A stretch of DNA of 64,000 nucleotides from Sporothrix humicola (Eukaryota; Ascomycota; Sordariomycetes; Ophiostomatales; Ophiostomataceae). Under the pieces are notes generated by a model. It made no database searches, was not told the origin of the DNA, and was given only the letters and a program-made list of their open reading frames with translations. Of the stretch, positions 1 to 8,770 are shown piece by piece (the stretch's first letter is position 1; each line of letters opens with the position of its first letter). Location: contig WNYE01000098.1 of the NCBI GenBank assembly GCA_021396245.1, positions 87,435 to 151,434 of the forward strand, in the 5' to 3' direction. The position numbers and the translations under genes were made by a program.

Positions 1-2099
1 AGACATGTCTCATTGTCTTGAAGGTCTTCAATCTTGAATAACGGCCTAACAGAGCAACCCTTTCCCTTTGCCGCCTTGTCACGTTGAATCCAAAGTCCCT
101 TACATCAGTCGTATCTTGACTCGTTGCAAGAAATTGAATTGACGTCGCCAGCCTCCACGCAGCGCCGGCAGTCCTGACATTCGGGTCAGGACATAATTCA
201 ACCAACAGACAAATAAGACAGATACGGATGGCTCCAAGACGAAAGTCTAAGAGAAGGCCAAGGCGACCGATACGTTCCAGTATGAGGATGTTCACAACCA
301 CGACGTCCACCCTGAATGATATGTCGATGCACCTTGACTCAAAAAGGGAATAGACGAGGGCTAACCACTCCTGATGCGCTCACCACCTAGGTCGATGCCG
401 CAGGTCCCAAACGACGATCCGAGACCTGCGTCGCCTTTCCCTTGTAGCTGACATAGATTCAGCGGCTGCAAGACCAAGCATTGCGGAGATTTTGCTCACA
501 GGTAGGACATTGTGGGACCTAGAATGGCGAAAATGGTATGGAGTGGAACCCGCTAAACCAGATTTGTTAGCAAATTTGCTCTATTATGTTTAGGCAAGTT
601 CTCGTGGAAAAATGGGGGCAACAGGGGTCAGAATCAAAAACAGAGGTCACTCGAAGTATTCACCTGAAAGTCTACCAAAATTATGTGCAAGGTCGGGTGG
701 CAGAAAAATCGATGCTGCTTACGTTATTTCTTCTCCTTGTTGTATGGGTCCTTTGGACGTTGTGAGACAGGCGAAAAAGTGGTGATGTTTTTTGTGTTAT
801 TGTTGAATAATGGTAGATTTGTACAACATGCCGCTAAGCGACGACAATGACAACGCCCTCGACGATATATCGAATAGCAGGAGAGTCTCGACTGTTTGCT
901 ATCACTGTTGCCGCCAATATCTTCATATAAAGCAACCATCTTCAAATCTGTATATATACACCCGCTATAGGAGTGAAGCATGAAGCTTCATACGTGCCCT
1001 TGCGTCATTCATGTCCCCAAACCCCAAGAAAGACGATTTCAAGGTCGGCATCCGGACGTCAACCAAGGTAAGACAAGCAACGAGACAGTTAACCAGTCTA
1101 AATAAGACTATCAACTTGACACAGATTGGCCAGGACCGAGAACGCACCAAGCCGCCGATCAACTTGAAGACTTTCGATTATCATCTAAAAGTCTGTTCAC
1201 TACTAAAGCATACTGAATTGGTGCAGGGCGCCCTGCCCTCCCAAGGAAAAGAAAGAAGGCTCTCGTCGACTAAACAACCCCCAGAAGCAATGGAAGTCAC
1301 GTACCTGGCATACTCGCCGTCATTTTCATTATGGTGATGTCTGTTGTATTTTTTTTCTAAGTTCCCTTTTTTCGTGAGGCGCGCCGGCCCTTGAAATCAA
1401 TACTCCTTATCCCTTATCTTATCGTCTTATCGTTTACATAATCTGGGCCATATGTTTGGCACGTGACCTAGCCCCTATTTAGCCCTGCCCCTGGGAGCCA
1501 CAGATTCTAGCATTCTCTCCTTCTCTCTATGCAACATTTCTTCTGTGCCTGCAGTCCAACACCATAGGACCTCCGATCGGAAGTCCTGGCATTGGCAGAG
1601 GAGGGTTGAAGGACCTCGCCCACAAAGAGGCCAGGCCTCCCAACCCAACTCAATACAGGGCCGCAAGGACGAACTTGTAAGTCGTTTTTCTTTCATATAT
1701 ACCCAATTCTTTTATTTACTAATGTTTGGGCTTTAACAGAGAAAGAGGAAACGCGACAACGACTCGGCTCTTTTGTTTGCTTCAGTCATCGCGATTGTCT
1801 GTATTGTTTGGGTCTCTCCTCGATCCATCATCGAACACCTTTCTTTTGTTACCAGAACGCCACATCTCTTCTTTAAAAACCATCGTCAGTCCGACATCGC
1901 CTTCGTTACCTCGCGTCGACCCCTAACACACTCATCAGCATCAGCAGGCTACATCTCTGCACCCAAGCCAGACCAGTTATGCGAACGGTCAGTATATCAA
2001 GCAAACACACGCCTCTTCGACGGGCATCGTTCGGCCCCCAGCATATGTCGCCATGAAGAGCACGCCGCTAATCATCAATTGGCATGATTAAAATGCCCC
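1..2099. other. Gene-free, decayed sequence
   Basis: No intact gene is visible. Short stretches read like old coding DNA. Around 220-350 one frame gives a charged peptide rich in Lys, Asp and His broken by a stop, and another gives a small basic 41-residue frame (228-353). At about 390-590 a frame with normal-looking amino-acid composition is closed by stops on both sides. None could be assigned to a family. Given the SNF2-type remnant just downstream, this may be the more strongly eroded 5' part of that gene, but that is inference only. Confidence 0.4.
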
Positions 2100-3017
2100 C
2101 CAACAATAACACAGGCTCAAATCAGATACGTTTGAACGCGTGAAGAAAAACCGATACAACGTGCTGCTCGTTGACGAAGCGCATTGGCTCCGGAAGGCAA
2201 AGGGCAGGCCGTCCAGATAGTGAATAGCCTCGAGAAGGAATGCGTTATGCTCGTGTCTGCCACACCTTTCATGAACTCGTTGAAGGATGTCAGAGCTCAA
2301 ATAACCCTGTGCGACCAGAGTTACCGTCAACTGTCAAAAATACAGAGCCCCGAGTACACCAGCGCAATTGAAGCCCTGGCGAAGTCCATCAAGGAAAACT
2401 CAATGCTAGATGGTTCGTTCAGGAAAGGCCCTTATCTGGGCACATACGAAGAAGCGGAGGATAACGAGGACCCTGATGGGGCGACACGGAGTCCAAGGTT
2501 GAGGAGAAACTGGTCGACATCAAGACCCCCGATCTGGCCGCCGAATCTGTGCCGACTGTCACAAGCGGCACGGACACCACCGCTGCCCTGGCTGACAAGA
2601 CGACTCCTCCCTCGGTGTCTTCTTCCAAATTCATGGACGTGAGTCCCAAGACGTGGATCGTTCGCAACGTGAGACTTAGTGTTCTCGAGGACGGCCGTAT
2701 TCACGCCACGGACCTTGTGAACCTCGTTGACCAGGACGACCCAAAGGCCAAGATTTTCGCTACCGGCGAGACTCGCACGGTTCTTGTGAATTCTCCTTTT
2801 GACGACCTTCCCATGCCCGACGGACGCAAAGAATGGTTCACCCCATCTCCCGTTCAGGATGCGGACGGCGTGTTCGGCAATGCTGAATAACTACTGGTCC
2901 CTCTAAAGACGACGGTAGCAATGAGTTCCACCCAGACGCCGATGGCGAGGACGAGTGGGGAGGGGAGATAATGAAGGCGGGTGCACGGGGGCCGCAGCGT
3001 GAGTCCAGCCAGTGATA
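2100..3017 (+). pseudogene. SNF2-type helicase pseudogene fragment
   Basis: The frame at 2161 reads LLVDEAHWLR, a helicase motif II (DEAH) in SNF2-like context. It then stops at about 2220. The next frame (from about 2185) continues with CVMLVSATPFMNSLKDV, which is motif III (SAT) plus the typical SNF2 'TPFMNSLKDL' continuation. The coding potential then shifts frame near 2480, runs as an acidic and hydrophilic stretch to a stop at 2890, and shifts again to a final frame ending at 3017. At least three frameshifts therefore separate the blocks, and only the centre of the ATPase core (motifs II-III) is recognisable. Motif I (Walker A) and the C-terminal helicase lobe were not found. In life such proteins are ATP-dependent chromatin or DNA translocases; this copy cannot make one. 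It abuts a clathrin heavy-chain fragment on the opposite strand. The family assignment rests on two motifs, so the tail beyond 2480 could belong to something else. Confidence 0.55.
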
Positions 3018-3035
3018 CATGTCCTGATACTACAA

Positions 3036-3420
3036 CATCAACGAATTAAACAACAAACTCTCCGAGGACGGGGCCCTTGTCGAGCAACAGACCAAAGTAC
3101 TACAGGATGTATGACATCTGGCCGGGCTGCTGGGGGAGACGCTTGAACTTCTCAATGGTCTCCGAGGTGAGCAGGAAGCCATGGGGCGAGTTGGCGGGCA
3201 CGCGTGCAGCCTCGACGTAGTTACCGGAGTTGAAGAGCTGCTCAAACTTACGGGCATACAACTGCTCGGCACCGGGCGGGTCACCCCGGGAGGCAATCTT
3301 AATTGCCAGATCGGTGTTGGTGGGGTTCTGCAGGATGTAGGGGATGATGGTCGTCTCGTCGACCTTGACAGACAGGCAGCCGCGGTGTGGGTGACGCATA
3401 CAACGGACCCGACCGATTGG
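3036..3420 (-). pseudogene. Clathrin heavy chain gene fragment (broken)
   Basis: Read on the minus strand, about 115 codons match the junction between the N-terminal beta-propeller and the linker of clathrin heavy chain. Recognisable blocks are 'LSVKVDETTIIPYILQNP', 'TDLAIKIASRG', 'FEQLFNSGNYVEAA' and 'ETIEKFKRLPQQPGQM'. These lie roughly at residues 320-440 of a protein normally about 1,680 residues long, so more than 90% of the gene is absent. The frame is interrupted by TAG at 3100-3102, where the family has Gln (CAG), followed by the conserved YFGLLLDKG. A frameshift follows within 20 codons. The functional protein forms the triskelion of coated vesicles; this piece cannot. No intron or promoter is visible. 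The CAG to TAG change is a CpA to TpA transition, as produced by RIP, but one site proves nothing. The intact gene must lie elsewhere, since clathrin heavy chain is normally single copy. Confidence 0.75.
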
Positions 3421-3979
3421 TTTGGCTGCATGATCTTTCTCGTCGAGCACGTGCCTACCCAAGAATCGTATGACTTGACCCAAGGTCGAGGCGGCCAGCT
3501 TGGTGCAAACGGTACAGGTGACTATGAGTGGATCGTGGTGATTGGAGAAAGGCAACGGCGAGTCGCCCTGCTCACGATGCCGCAAACCAAGACTGAGATT
3601 CACAAGAGTGATTTTGTGGATAATAATGGTATTGCAAAAGAAATAGTGTGGCCTACGCTGACGATGTGAAGGGACATTTGTTTTTCCGCCACCTCGCTCT
3701 TAATTTTCGTTTTATTTTCCAGGTCTTATTTTTCATTATTTTTATATTTTTTTTATTTGTTTTATATTCTCCGCGTCTTGTTATTTTCCCTTTTTCAAGT
3801 TTTTTACCATTTCCATCTTCATTTCGATGCGGGCTGTAAGCGAGGTGGCTGCCCACAGTTAGCCAAGCGGGCGAGAAAAGCATTGCCGGGGCGAGGCGTT
3901 CTACATTTGGTGGCAATTTCCGTCATCTTTCTCTTTTCTGTTATTTGTGTTGTTTCTCCCAGATGACGCAGATTCTCAG
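3421..3979. other. Gene-free; pyrimidine-rich tract
   Basis: The minus-strand open frame from 3603 to the clathrin block has no recognisable similarity in its first 60 codons. At 3680-3820 the plus strand is T/C-rich, similar to the leader regions of real genes in this window, and could be a promoter relic for the low-complexity frame that follows. Nothing else was seen. Confidence 0.3.
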
Positions 3980-4486
3980 ATGTCAATAAACGTAGTTGAA
4001 AGCAACAGTCAAGAAGAAGGTGCCGCAGGCCCTGCAGACCAAACCATCTCCGTCAACATCACCGCCAATGGACAAGACTCTAGCTGCAAAACACAAGATC
4101 ATCAACAAGGCGCCGCAGCTCCTAGAGCCGCCAGCGAACACGAGCAGAGCGTTGTAAGACCCGAAGTCTTTAATGGACATGGCACCAACGAGCAAGGTCC
4201 AGTGTCTGACGCCGCCAACGAGCACGAGCAAAACGTTGCGATATCCGAGGCCGCAAATAGACAAGGCGCTCTTGGCTGTCTCGCTCTTGGCTGTCTGGGC
4301 GTTTGCGCTCTCAAGAAAGTCTCCCAAGGTTCTCTTCCGGGACGGCGTTTCGGTGCCGCCGTGCTGGATGTTGGGGTGCGATATCCGAGGCCACGGGCTG
4401 AAGGCCGCAAGAGGCTCCGTGGACCAATTGTCCTCAAGGACTGTGGCCTCATCTACCTAGAAGACCAGGTCGTCCTTTGCGGCTAG
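3980..4486 (+). other. Low-complexity open frame, doubtful gene
   Basis: An ATG at 3980 opens 168 codons of Ala/Glu/Gln/Asn-rich sequence without known domains. An imperfect repeat is visible: 'AASEHEQSVV' around 4130 and 'AANEHEQNVA' around 4220 on similar nucleotide sequence, and a shorter echo (SDAAN) near 5240. The second half of the frame overlaps one copy of a dispersed 123-bp repeat (4254-4376) whose twin at 4721 is not in an equivalent frame. The repeat, the absence of splice signals and the setting among broken genes make a functional protein unlikely. It may be the remnant of a repeat-rich gene. I do not recognise the family. Confidence 0.2.
4254..4376 (+). repeat. Dispersed 123-bp repeat, copy 1
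   Basis: It runs from CAAATAGACAAGGCGC to GATGTTGGGG and is 120/123 identical to the copy at 4721-4843, by eye. It is bracketed by a 15-bp direct repeat, GCGATATCCGAGGCC, at 4239-4253 and 4379-4393. The other copy lacks this bracket. No terminal inverted repeat was found. Confidence 0.85.
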
Positions 4487-4720
4487 GGCGTGGGGTTTCA
4501 CGATCAGCTCCGGATGCACCTGGTCATTGGATCACCGGTACTTGCGGAACCATATGCCGGGCTCACCATTTACCTCCCCCGGGCCCAGAGCGACGATGCT
4601 TCGTATCTGGTCGGCCATAGTGGTCAGCAGAGCACCAAGACCGCCGACCTGGGCATCGGTGTCCAGTTTCGCCTGGAGACTTTCGACAGCGACTAGGAGT
4701 TCCTGTCCGAAGACCTTCCA

Positions 4721-4843
4721 CAAATAGACAAGGCGCTCTTGACTGTCTCGCTCTTGGCTGTCTGGGCGTTTGCGCTCTCAAGAAAGTCTCCCAAGGTTCT
4801 CTTCCGGGACGGCGTTTCGGTGCCACCGTCCTGGATGTTGGGG
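4721..4843 (+). repeat. Dispersed 123-bp repeat, copy 2
   Basis: Same orientation as copy 1, 467 bp downstream. Three substitutions separate the copies: two are G to A in this copy and one is a G/C transversion. About 110 bp after this copy the phrase GGACCAATTGTCCT recurs (about 4957); it also follows copy 1 (about 4418). The original duplicated segment was therefore longer and has since been disrupted. Confidence 0.85.
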
Positions 4844-5549
4844 GACATGGCGAGAAGAGGCATTTGAGCGAACGACGAGACGATTCACAGACTGAAGTGA
4901 ATGTGAATTGTGTGAATGGGGAGTGTATCGAGGTAGAACGAGAGGGATTCGAGGGAATGGACCAATTGTCCTATGCGGTGTGTCGGACGGCAACGATTGG
5001 CATCGAGAATGTCGAGAGCGTGGAGGGCAGGCCGAGGTAGTGGTGATGTGTGTGAATGTTTGTCGAGTCGATCAAGTTAATCGAGTCGTTGTTGTAACAT
5101 TCAATAAAAACAAGAACAAATACACAAAAAAAAAAAAAAAATACGGGAATAAAAAAGAGCGAGGGGGCCAGGCGAAAGGTGAGGAATAGTATCGTGGGAT
5201 GGCTGCGTGCCTATGAAAAACGACGTGGTTGCGTCTGACGCTGCCAACGTACAGGATGCTGCACCCGAAACCGTTGTTAGCCCTTAGACTGAACTAGTGA
5301 AAAGAAGAAGAAAAGAGGTGCAACAATTACAGAAAAGATGGTCAATTTTATAGATGTCTATGATTAGATTACTCTCTCCTTTTCCCTCCTGTTTTTGTTT
5401 TGTTTTCTGTTCTTTGTTTACCTCCTTCATTGCCTTTGTTGTGGAAAGTGCGATGGATAGATTGCTGCCTGAGGCAACAACGCCCCCGACCGCCCCACAC
5501 CGTCTTCGAAGACCCGGCCGTGGTACGACAGGAAAGACAGAAAGTTGTA
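4844..5549. other. Gene-free; AATAAA and A16 tract
   Basis: No gene is recognised. An AATAAA at 5102-5107 is followed about 19 bp later by a 16-nt A tract (5126-5141), an arrangement like a reverse-transcribed mRNA 3' end. A short echo of the low-complexity frame at 3980 lies around 5215-5286 and ends in a stop. Confidence 0.35.
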
Positions 5550-5693
5550 CTTGTGCTTTACGTGTACGGATTCGAGATGCATTCCCAACTCTTGCCATTT
5601 GTGCTTTCCGTGCACGAATTTGAGGCACCCTCCTTGCCACAGCCACTTGTGCTTTCCGTCTACGGACTTGACGCGCCTTCCCAGAGCTGCCCT
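5550..5693. repeat. 48-bp minisatellite, three divergent units
   Basis: Three consecutive 48-bp units start at 5550, 5598 and 5646, each opening with YTTGTGCTTTMCGT. Because 48 is divisible by three, reading frames stay open through the array on both strands. On the plus strand each unit gives a 16-residue repeat of the type LVLSVYGxxAPSQ; on the minus strand it gives one ending in VHGKHK. The surrounding frames (5400-5783 plus, 5427-6020 minus) have no recognised domain, so whether either strand ever coded is unknown. Confidence 0.8.
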
Positions 5694-6192
5694 TTCTCTT
5701 CCCAAAGGCGTAACCTCGCCTGGCACTGCACGAATCGCGGCCATCCACACTACAACCAAAGCGGTAGCCAAATCGACGGCTAAAACAAATGTAAAGGCCT
5801 CGGCCTCGGCCTCGGCATCAGCGTTGGCATTAGAACCATTATCAAGATCAAGATGTATGTCAAGATCGCCTTCAAAATCAGCGACAACAGTATCGCGAGC
5901 ACGCGAAGTCTTGAAACAGGGCGTCGTCTTTAAGATTGACGACTCCGAGTCGGGCGGCCGTTTCTCGTCGTTTGAACCGGGTAGTGGTCGTATTAATAAT
6001 AACGACTCTAACGGGGACAAGATTATGGTTACAAACTTCGATCAAGAAGATACCGATATAAACAACGACAGAGGCCGACATATCGTTTCCTAGTGAGCCG
6101 CTGACCTATGAACAATCAAAGCTGTTCCGTTACATTTCCACGGCCGTCACGAAAGGACTGCCGCCGGCGGTCGCGGTCTGCACGGTCTACGC
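5694..6192. other. Gene-free; degenerate open frames
   Basis: A plus-strand frame from 5545 to 6093 stays open and contains a short GCCTCG repeat (about 5798-5816) giving alternating Ala-Ser, but no domain. At 6156-6198 there are 43 bp that are 41/43 identical to 14424-14466 inside the DUF7514-like gene, which marks a duplicated scrap of that gene. Confidence 0.4.
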
Positions 6193-6640
6193 GATCTGTG
6201 CGGGCAACCTGGAAGCCCGAGCCCGCTTCGTACGTGTGCATTCTGACCGGAGCCACCGCAAATACGACCGCGAGTTTTATGCTGTTATCAAGACCCCTTA
6301 CGCCGAGAAATACAGCCTCTCGTTCAACCAATTGAAGAATCCCGGTAATACCGCCGGTCTTGCATTCACTCCCCTTCCCTTCCCCTTCGCTGTCGACCCA
6401 GACACAAAGGGTGCCCGCGGTGATGCTTAGGACGCAATCATCATGGACCACCAGAACCCAGCTGCTGTCGGATCTGTGCGGGCAACCTGGAAGCCCGAGC
6501 CCGCTTCGTACGTGTGCATTCTGACCGGAGCCACCGTAAATACGACCGCGAGTTTTATACTGTTATCAAGATAAAGGGTGCCCGCGGTGATGCTTAAGAC
6601 GCAATCATCATGGACTACCAAAACCCAGCTGCTGTCGACG
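6193..6640 (+). repeat. Tandem duplication with internal deletion
   Basis: Block A (6193-6293) recurs at 6471-6571 and block B (about 6404-6470) recurs at about 6574-6640, so the order is A-spacer-B-A'-B'. The second unit lacks the spacer of about 108 bp. Six differences separate the copies. Each is C in the first and T in the second, or G in the first and A in the second. Four fall in CpA context and two in CpT context. Confidence 0.85.
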
Positions 6641-6934
6641 CCTGTCTCGCCGGTGCTGACCGCCATGCCGATCTTATCTTGGGTGGGCATCAAGCACATC
6701 ATGCCGAGCAAGGCAACCATTTCTACAACGGCTGATCAAGCTACGCTAGATGCCCCGCCTCGTTACAGCGAGGGAAAAATGGAAAGAAAGGAAGGAAAGA
6801 GGGGAAAGGGAAGGGAAAATGGAAATACGAGAACATGCCGGCAAAGAAAGATTCGTGGTGCCAGTCAAACGTTGTATCACCTGGGTCATCTGGATGGACA
6901 GGTGGAAAACCGGATTTTTTACAAATCAACGACG
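6641..6934. other. Gene-free; purine-rich stretch
   Basis: The plus strand is strongly G/A-rich at about 6770-6835. No coding signal was recognised. Confidence 0.4.
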
Positions 6935-7335
6935 GCGCGTTAATTTTTAAGGAGGAAAAAACGAGAAGTGTTCAGAGGGTACTTGGAGAAAAGCAAATTT
7001 GATGGTTTTTTCGATGAAAGAGATTGTGCGAGACCATGAGACTCTTAATTGACGATGCACTGCGTTTCCTCAAAGTCCAACTGAACATACAAGTCAAAAT
7101 TGTCGAGTCGGACAACGAAATCATCACAGTGAAACCGGCTGTTTACTGTCATCTTCGAGATCAAGGCATCACTGTCGAACCATCCGCACCATATGCTTAC
7201 GAACAGAACGGTGGCGCCGAATCAAACTATCAGGTCATCGAAACGAAAGCTAGAACTATACAAATCAATGCTGGCTTTCCGGAACTGGTTTGGCCGGAAA
7301 CTATGAGGACAGCTGCACTTTTTTGCTGGCGTTGA
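6935..7335 (+). mobile_element. Ty1/copia retrotransposon remnant (integrase)
   Basis: The frame from 7024 to 7335 matches the integrase core of fungal Ty1/copia elements. It contains the central 'IVESDNE' block, where D is the second catalytic acidic residue of the DDE triad, then 'LRDQGITVEPSAPYAYEQNGG' and its AE (catalytic glutamate in NGGAE), and a terminal 'PELVWPETMRTAA'. The first catalytic Asp and the preceding zinc-binding segment are missing or lost to stops upstream. The reverse transcriptase and RNase H parts, which should follow, are absent. Coding similarity ends abruptly at about 7320-7335, where the sequence becomes the antisense of a sugar transporter. No LTR, primer-binding site or target-site duplication was found, so this is a dead internal fragment. 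Confidence 0.8.
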
Positions 7336-8770
7336 CACCGCAGAACTGCTGCATAAACATGACAATTTCGGATGCAATGACGGCGTTACGGTTGCGGCGA
7401 ATGGTGAACATTTCCTTGAGAAAGTTGTGGCCCTTTTTGCCTTGCGCCTGGGCCGCCTTGTTCTTGCCGTGCATAATTTCGCGCTCCGCTTCCAGTAGCG
7501 TGTGCATGTAGAACAGGTCACGTGCAGCCTGCACCTTCTCGAAACGGAGACGGCAAATGGCCTTGTAGGCGTCGGCGTGGCGGTCCTTGGTCAGGTACCA
7601 ACGGGGCGACTCGACGCACGTGTTGATCAGCGCGACGACAATGACGGCGGGGATCATGGCGGAGCCCATCATGAGGCGCCAGTTGAGGCCGAGCTCGATG
7701 CCGTGGTCGGGCACAAAGTAGAACGCCAAGTCCGCAATGAAACCGACCATGATGCCGAACGCCGTCCACATTTGCCATTGCATGACAAGTGCGCCGCGCA
7801 GCTTGGGCGGCGCGCACTCGGCGGCGAACATGGGCGTGGTGGCGGACTTGGGGCCAATACCGAGTCCCAGGAAGAAGCGAGCGATAAACATGTGGTACCA
7901 GGTGTTGGTAAAGGCCTGCCAGAAACAGGCGGCCGCCGAGATAATACACGAGATGAGGACAGTGCCCTTGCGGCCGAAGCGCTTGTTGAGCGGCTCGGTC
8001 AGCCAGCAGCCGATGAACGCACAGCAGAGGTAGGGAGCGGAGTTGCACAGACCAACGAGCCACGAGTCGCGGCTGCTGTTGGGATCGTCAATCTTGAACG
8101 CCTTTTTATAAAAAATCTGCGCGCCGTTGACGACCGTCTCGTCCATGCCCTGCACGGCGGCACTCAGCGAGCAGATAATAATGACCGAGTACAGCTGTCT
8201 GGGGTTGGACCACTTGTGCGTCTCCTCGCGCGCCAGCACGTTGCGCTCGTTGTCCGTGAGCTGGCCGTAAAAGGGGCCGCCGCCGTAAACCTTCTTCTCA
8301 GCAGAGGCTGAGCCAGACGAGGGGCCAGCCGCGCCTGCCGTTTCCGGCTGGACCACGGCTTCCGTCGACGACGACTCGGCGCTAGTGGCGCCACCGTTGT
8401 ACATTTCCGGGTTGCCGGCAATCACAGCGCCAAGACGGAAGGCGCGAATGTCCTCCTCGCTGTCGCCGACATTGTGCTTGCGCGCATACGCCTCGCCCAT
8501 GTTGGCCAGCTCCTCGGGGTCGATGCCCGCCAGCGGGTTCTGCAGCTTCTGGCTCCACGCCTGGCGCTCGCGCAAGTCGGCCACCGAGTCGTCGCCGCCA
8601 GTCGAGGCACCGGGGCTGGGGTTGGCGAAACCCGTGCCCGTGGCAGTCGGGCCCGTGGTCGTGGACGCATTCTCCTGGTGCTGTGTCGAGACCTGGTTGG
8701 TGTGGGTGCCGGCGAGGCCGGCGAGCTCCTTCTCGTCGGCGCCGTTGGACGGCTTAGCGGGGTCGGACAT
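7336..8770 (-). pseudogene. Truncated MFS sugar transporter
   Basis: ATG at 8770 opens a hydrophilic Ser/Thr/Gly-rich N-terminal tail of about 190 residues, then a major-facilitator sugar-porter domain. Family marks are 'QGMDETVVNGAQIFYKK' after the first membrane segment, NKRFGRKG in loop 2-3, 'ARFFLGLGIGPKSATTP', 'ECAPPKLRGALV', and VESPRWYL at the end of segment 6. The frame runs through the central cytosolic loop to 'MFMQQFCGVN', the start of segment 7, and then leaves the family. The last dozen codons read antisense copia DNA to a stop at 7301. A normal protein would carry about six further membrane segments, so sugar or polyol transport is very unlikely. The remaining frame is clean, which suggests recent truncation. 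Substrate is unknown; the closest general resemblance is to fungal sugar/inositol porters. The upstream region is pyrimidine-rich on the coding strand, like a normal promoter. Confidence 0.8.

Noticed and set aside
7502..8311. 269-codon plus-strand frame over the transporter
   Set aside because: It is the antisense shadow of a clearly conserved minus-strand protein.
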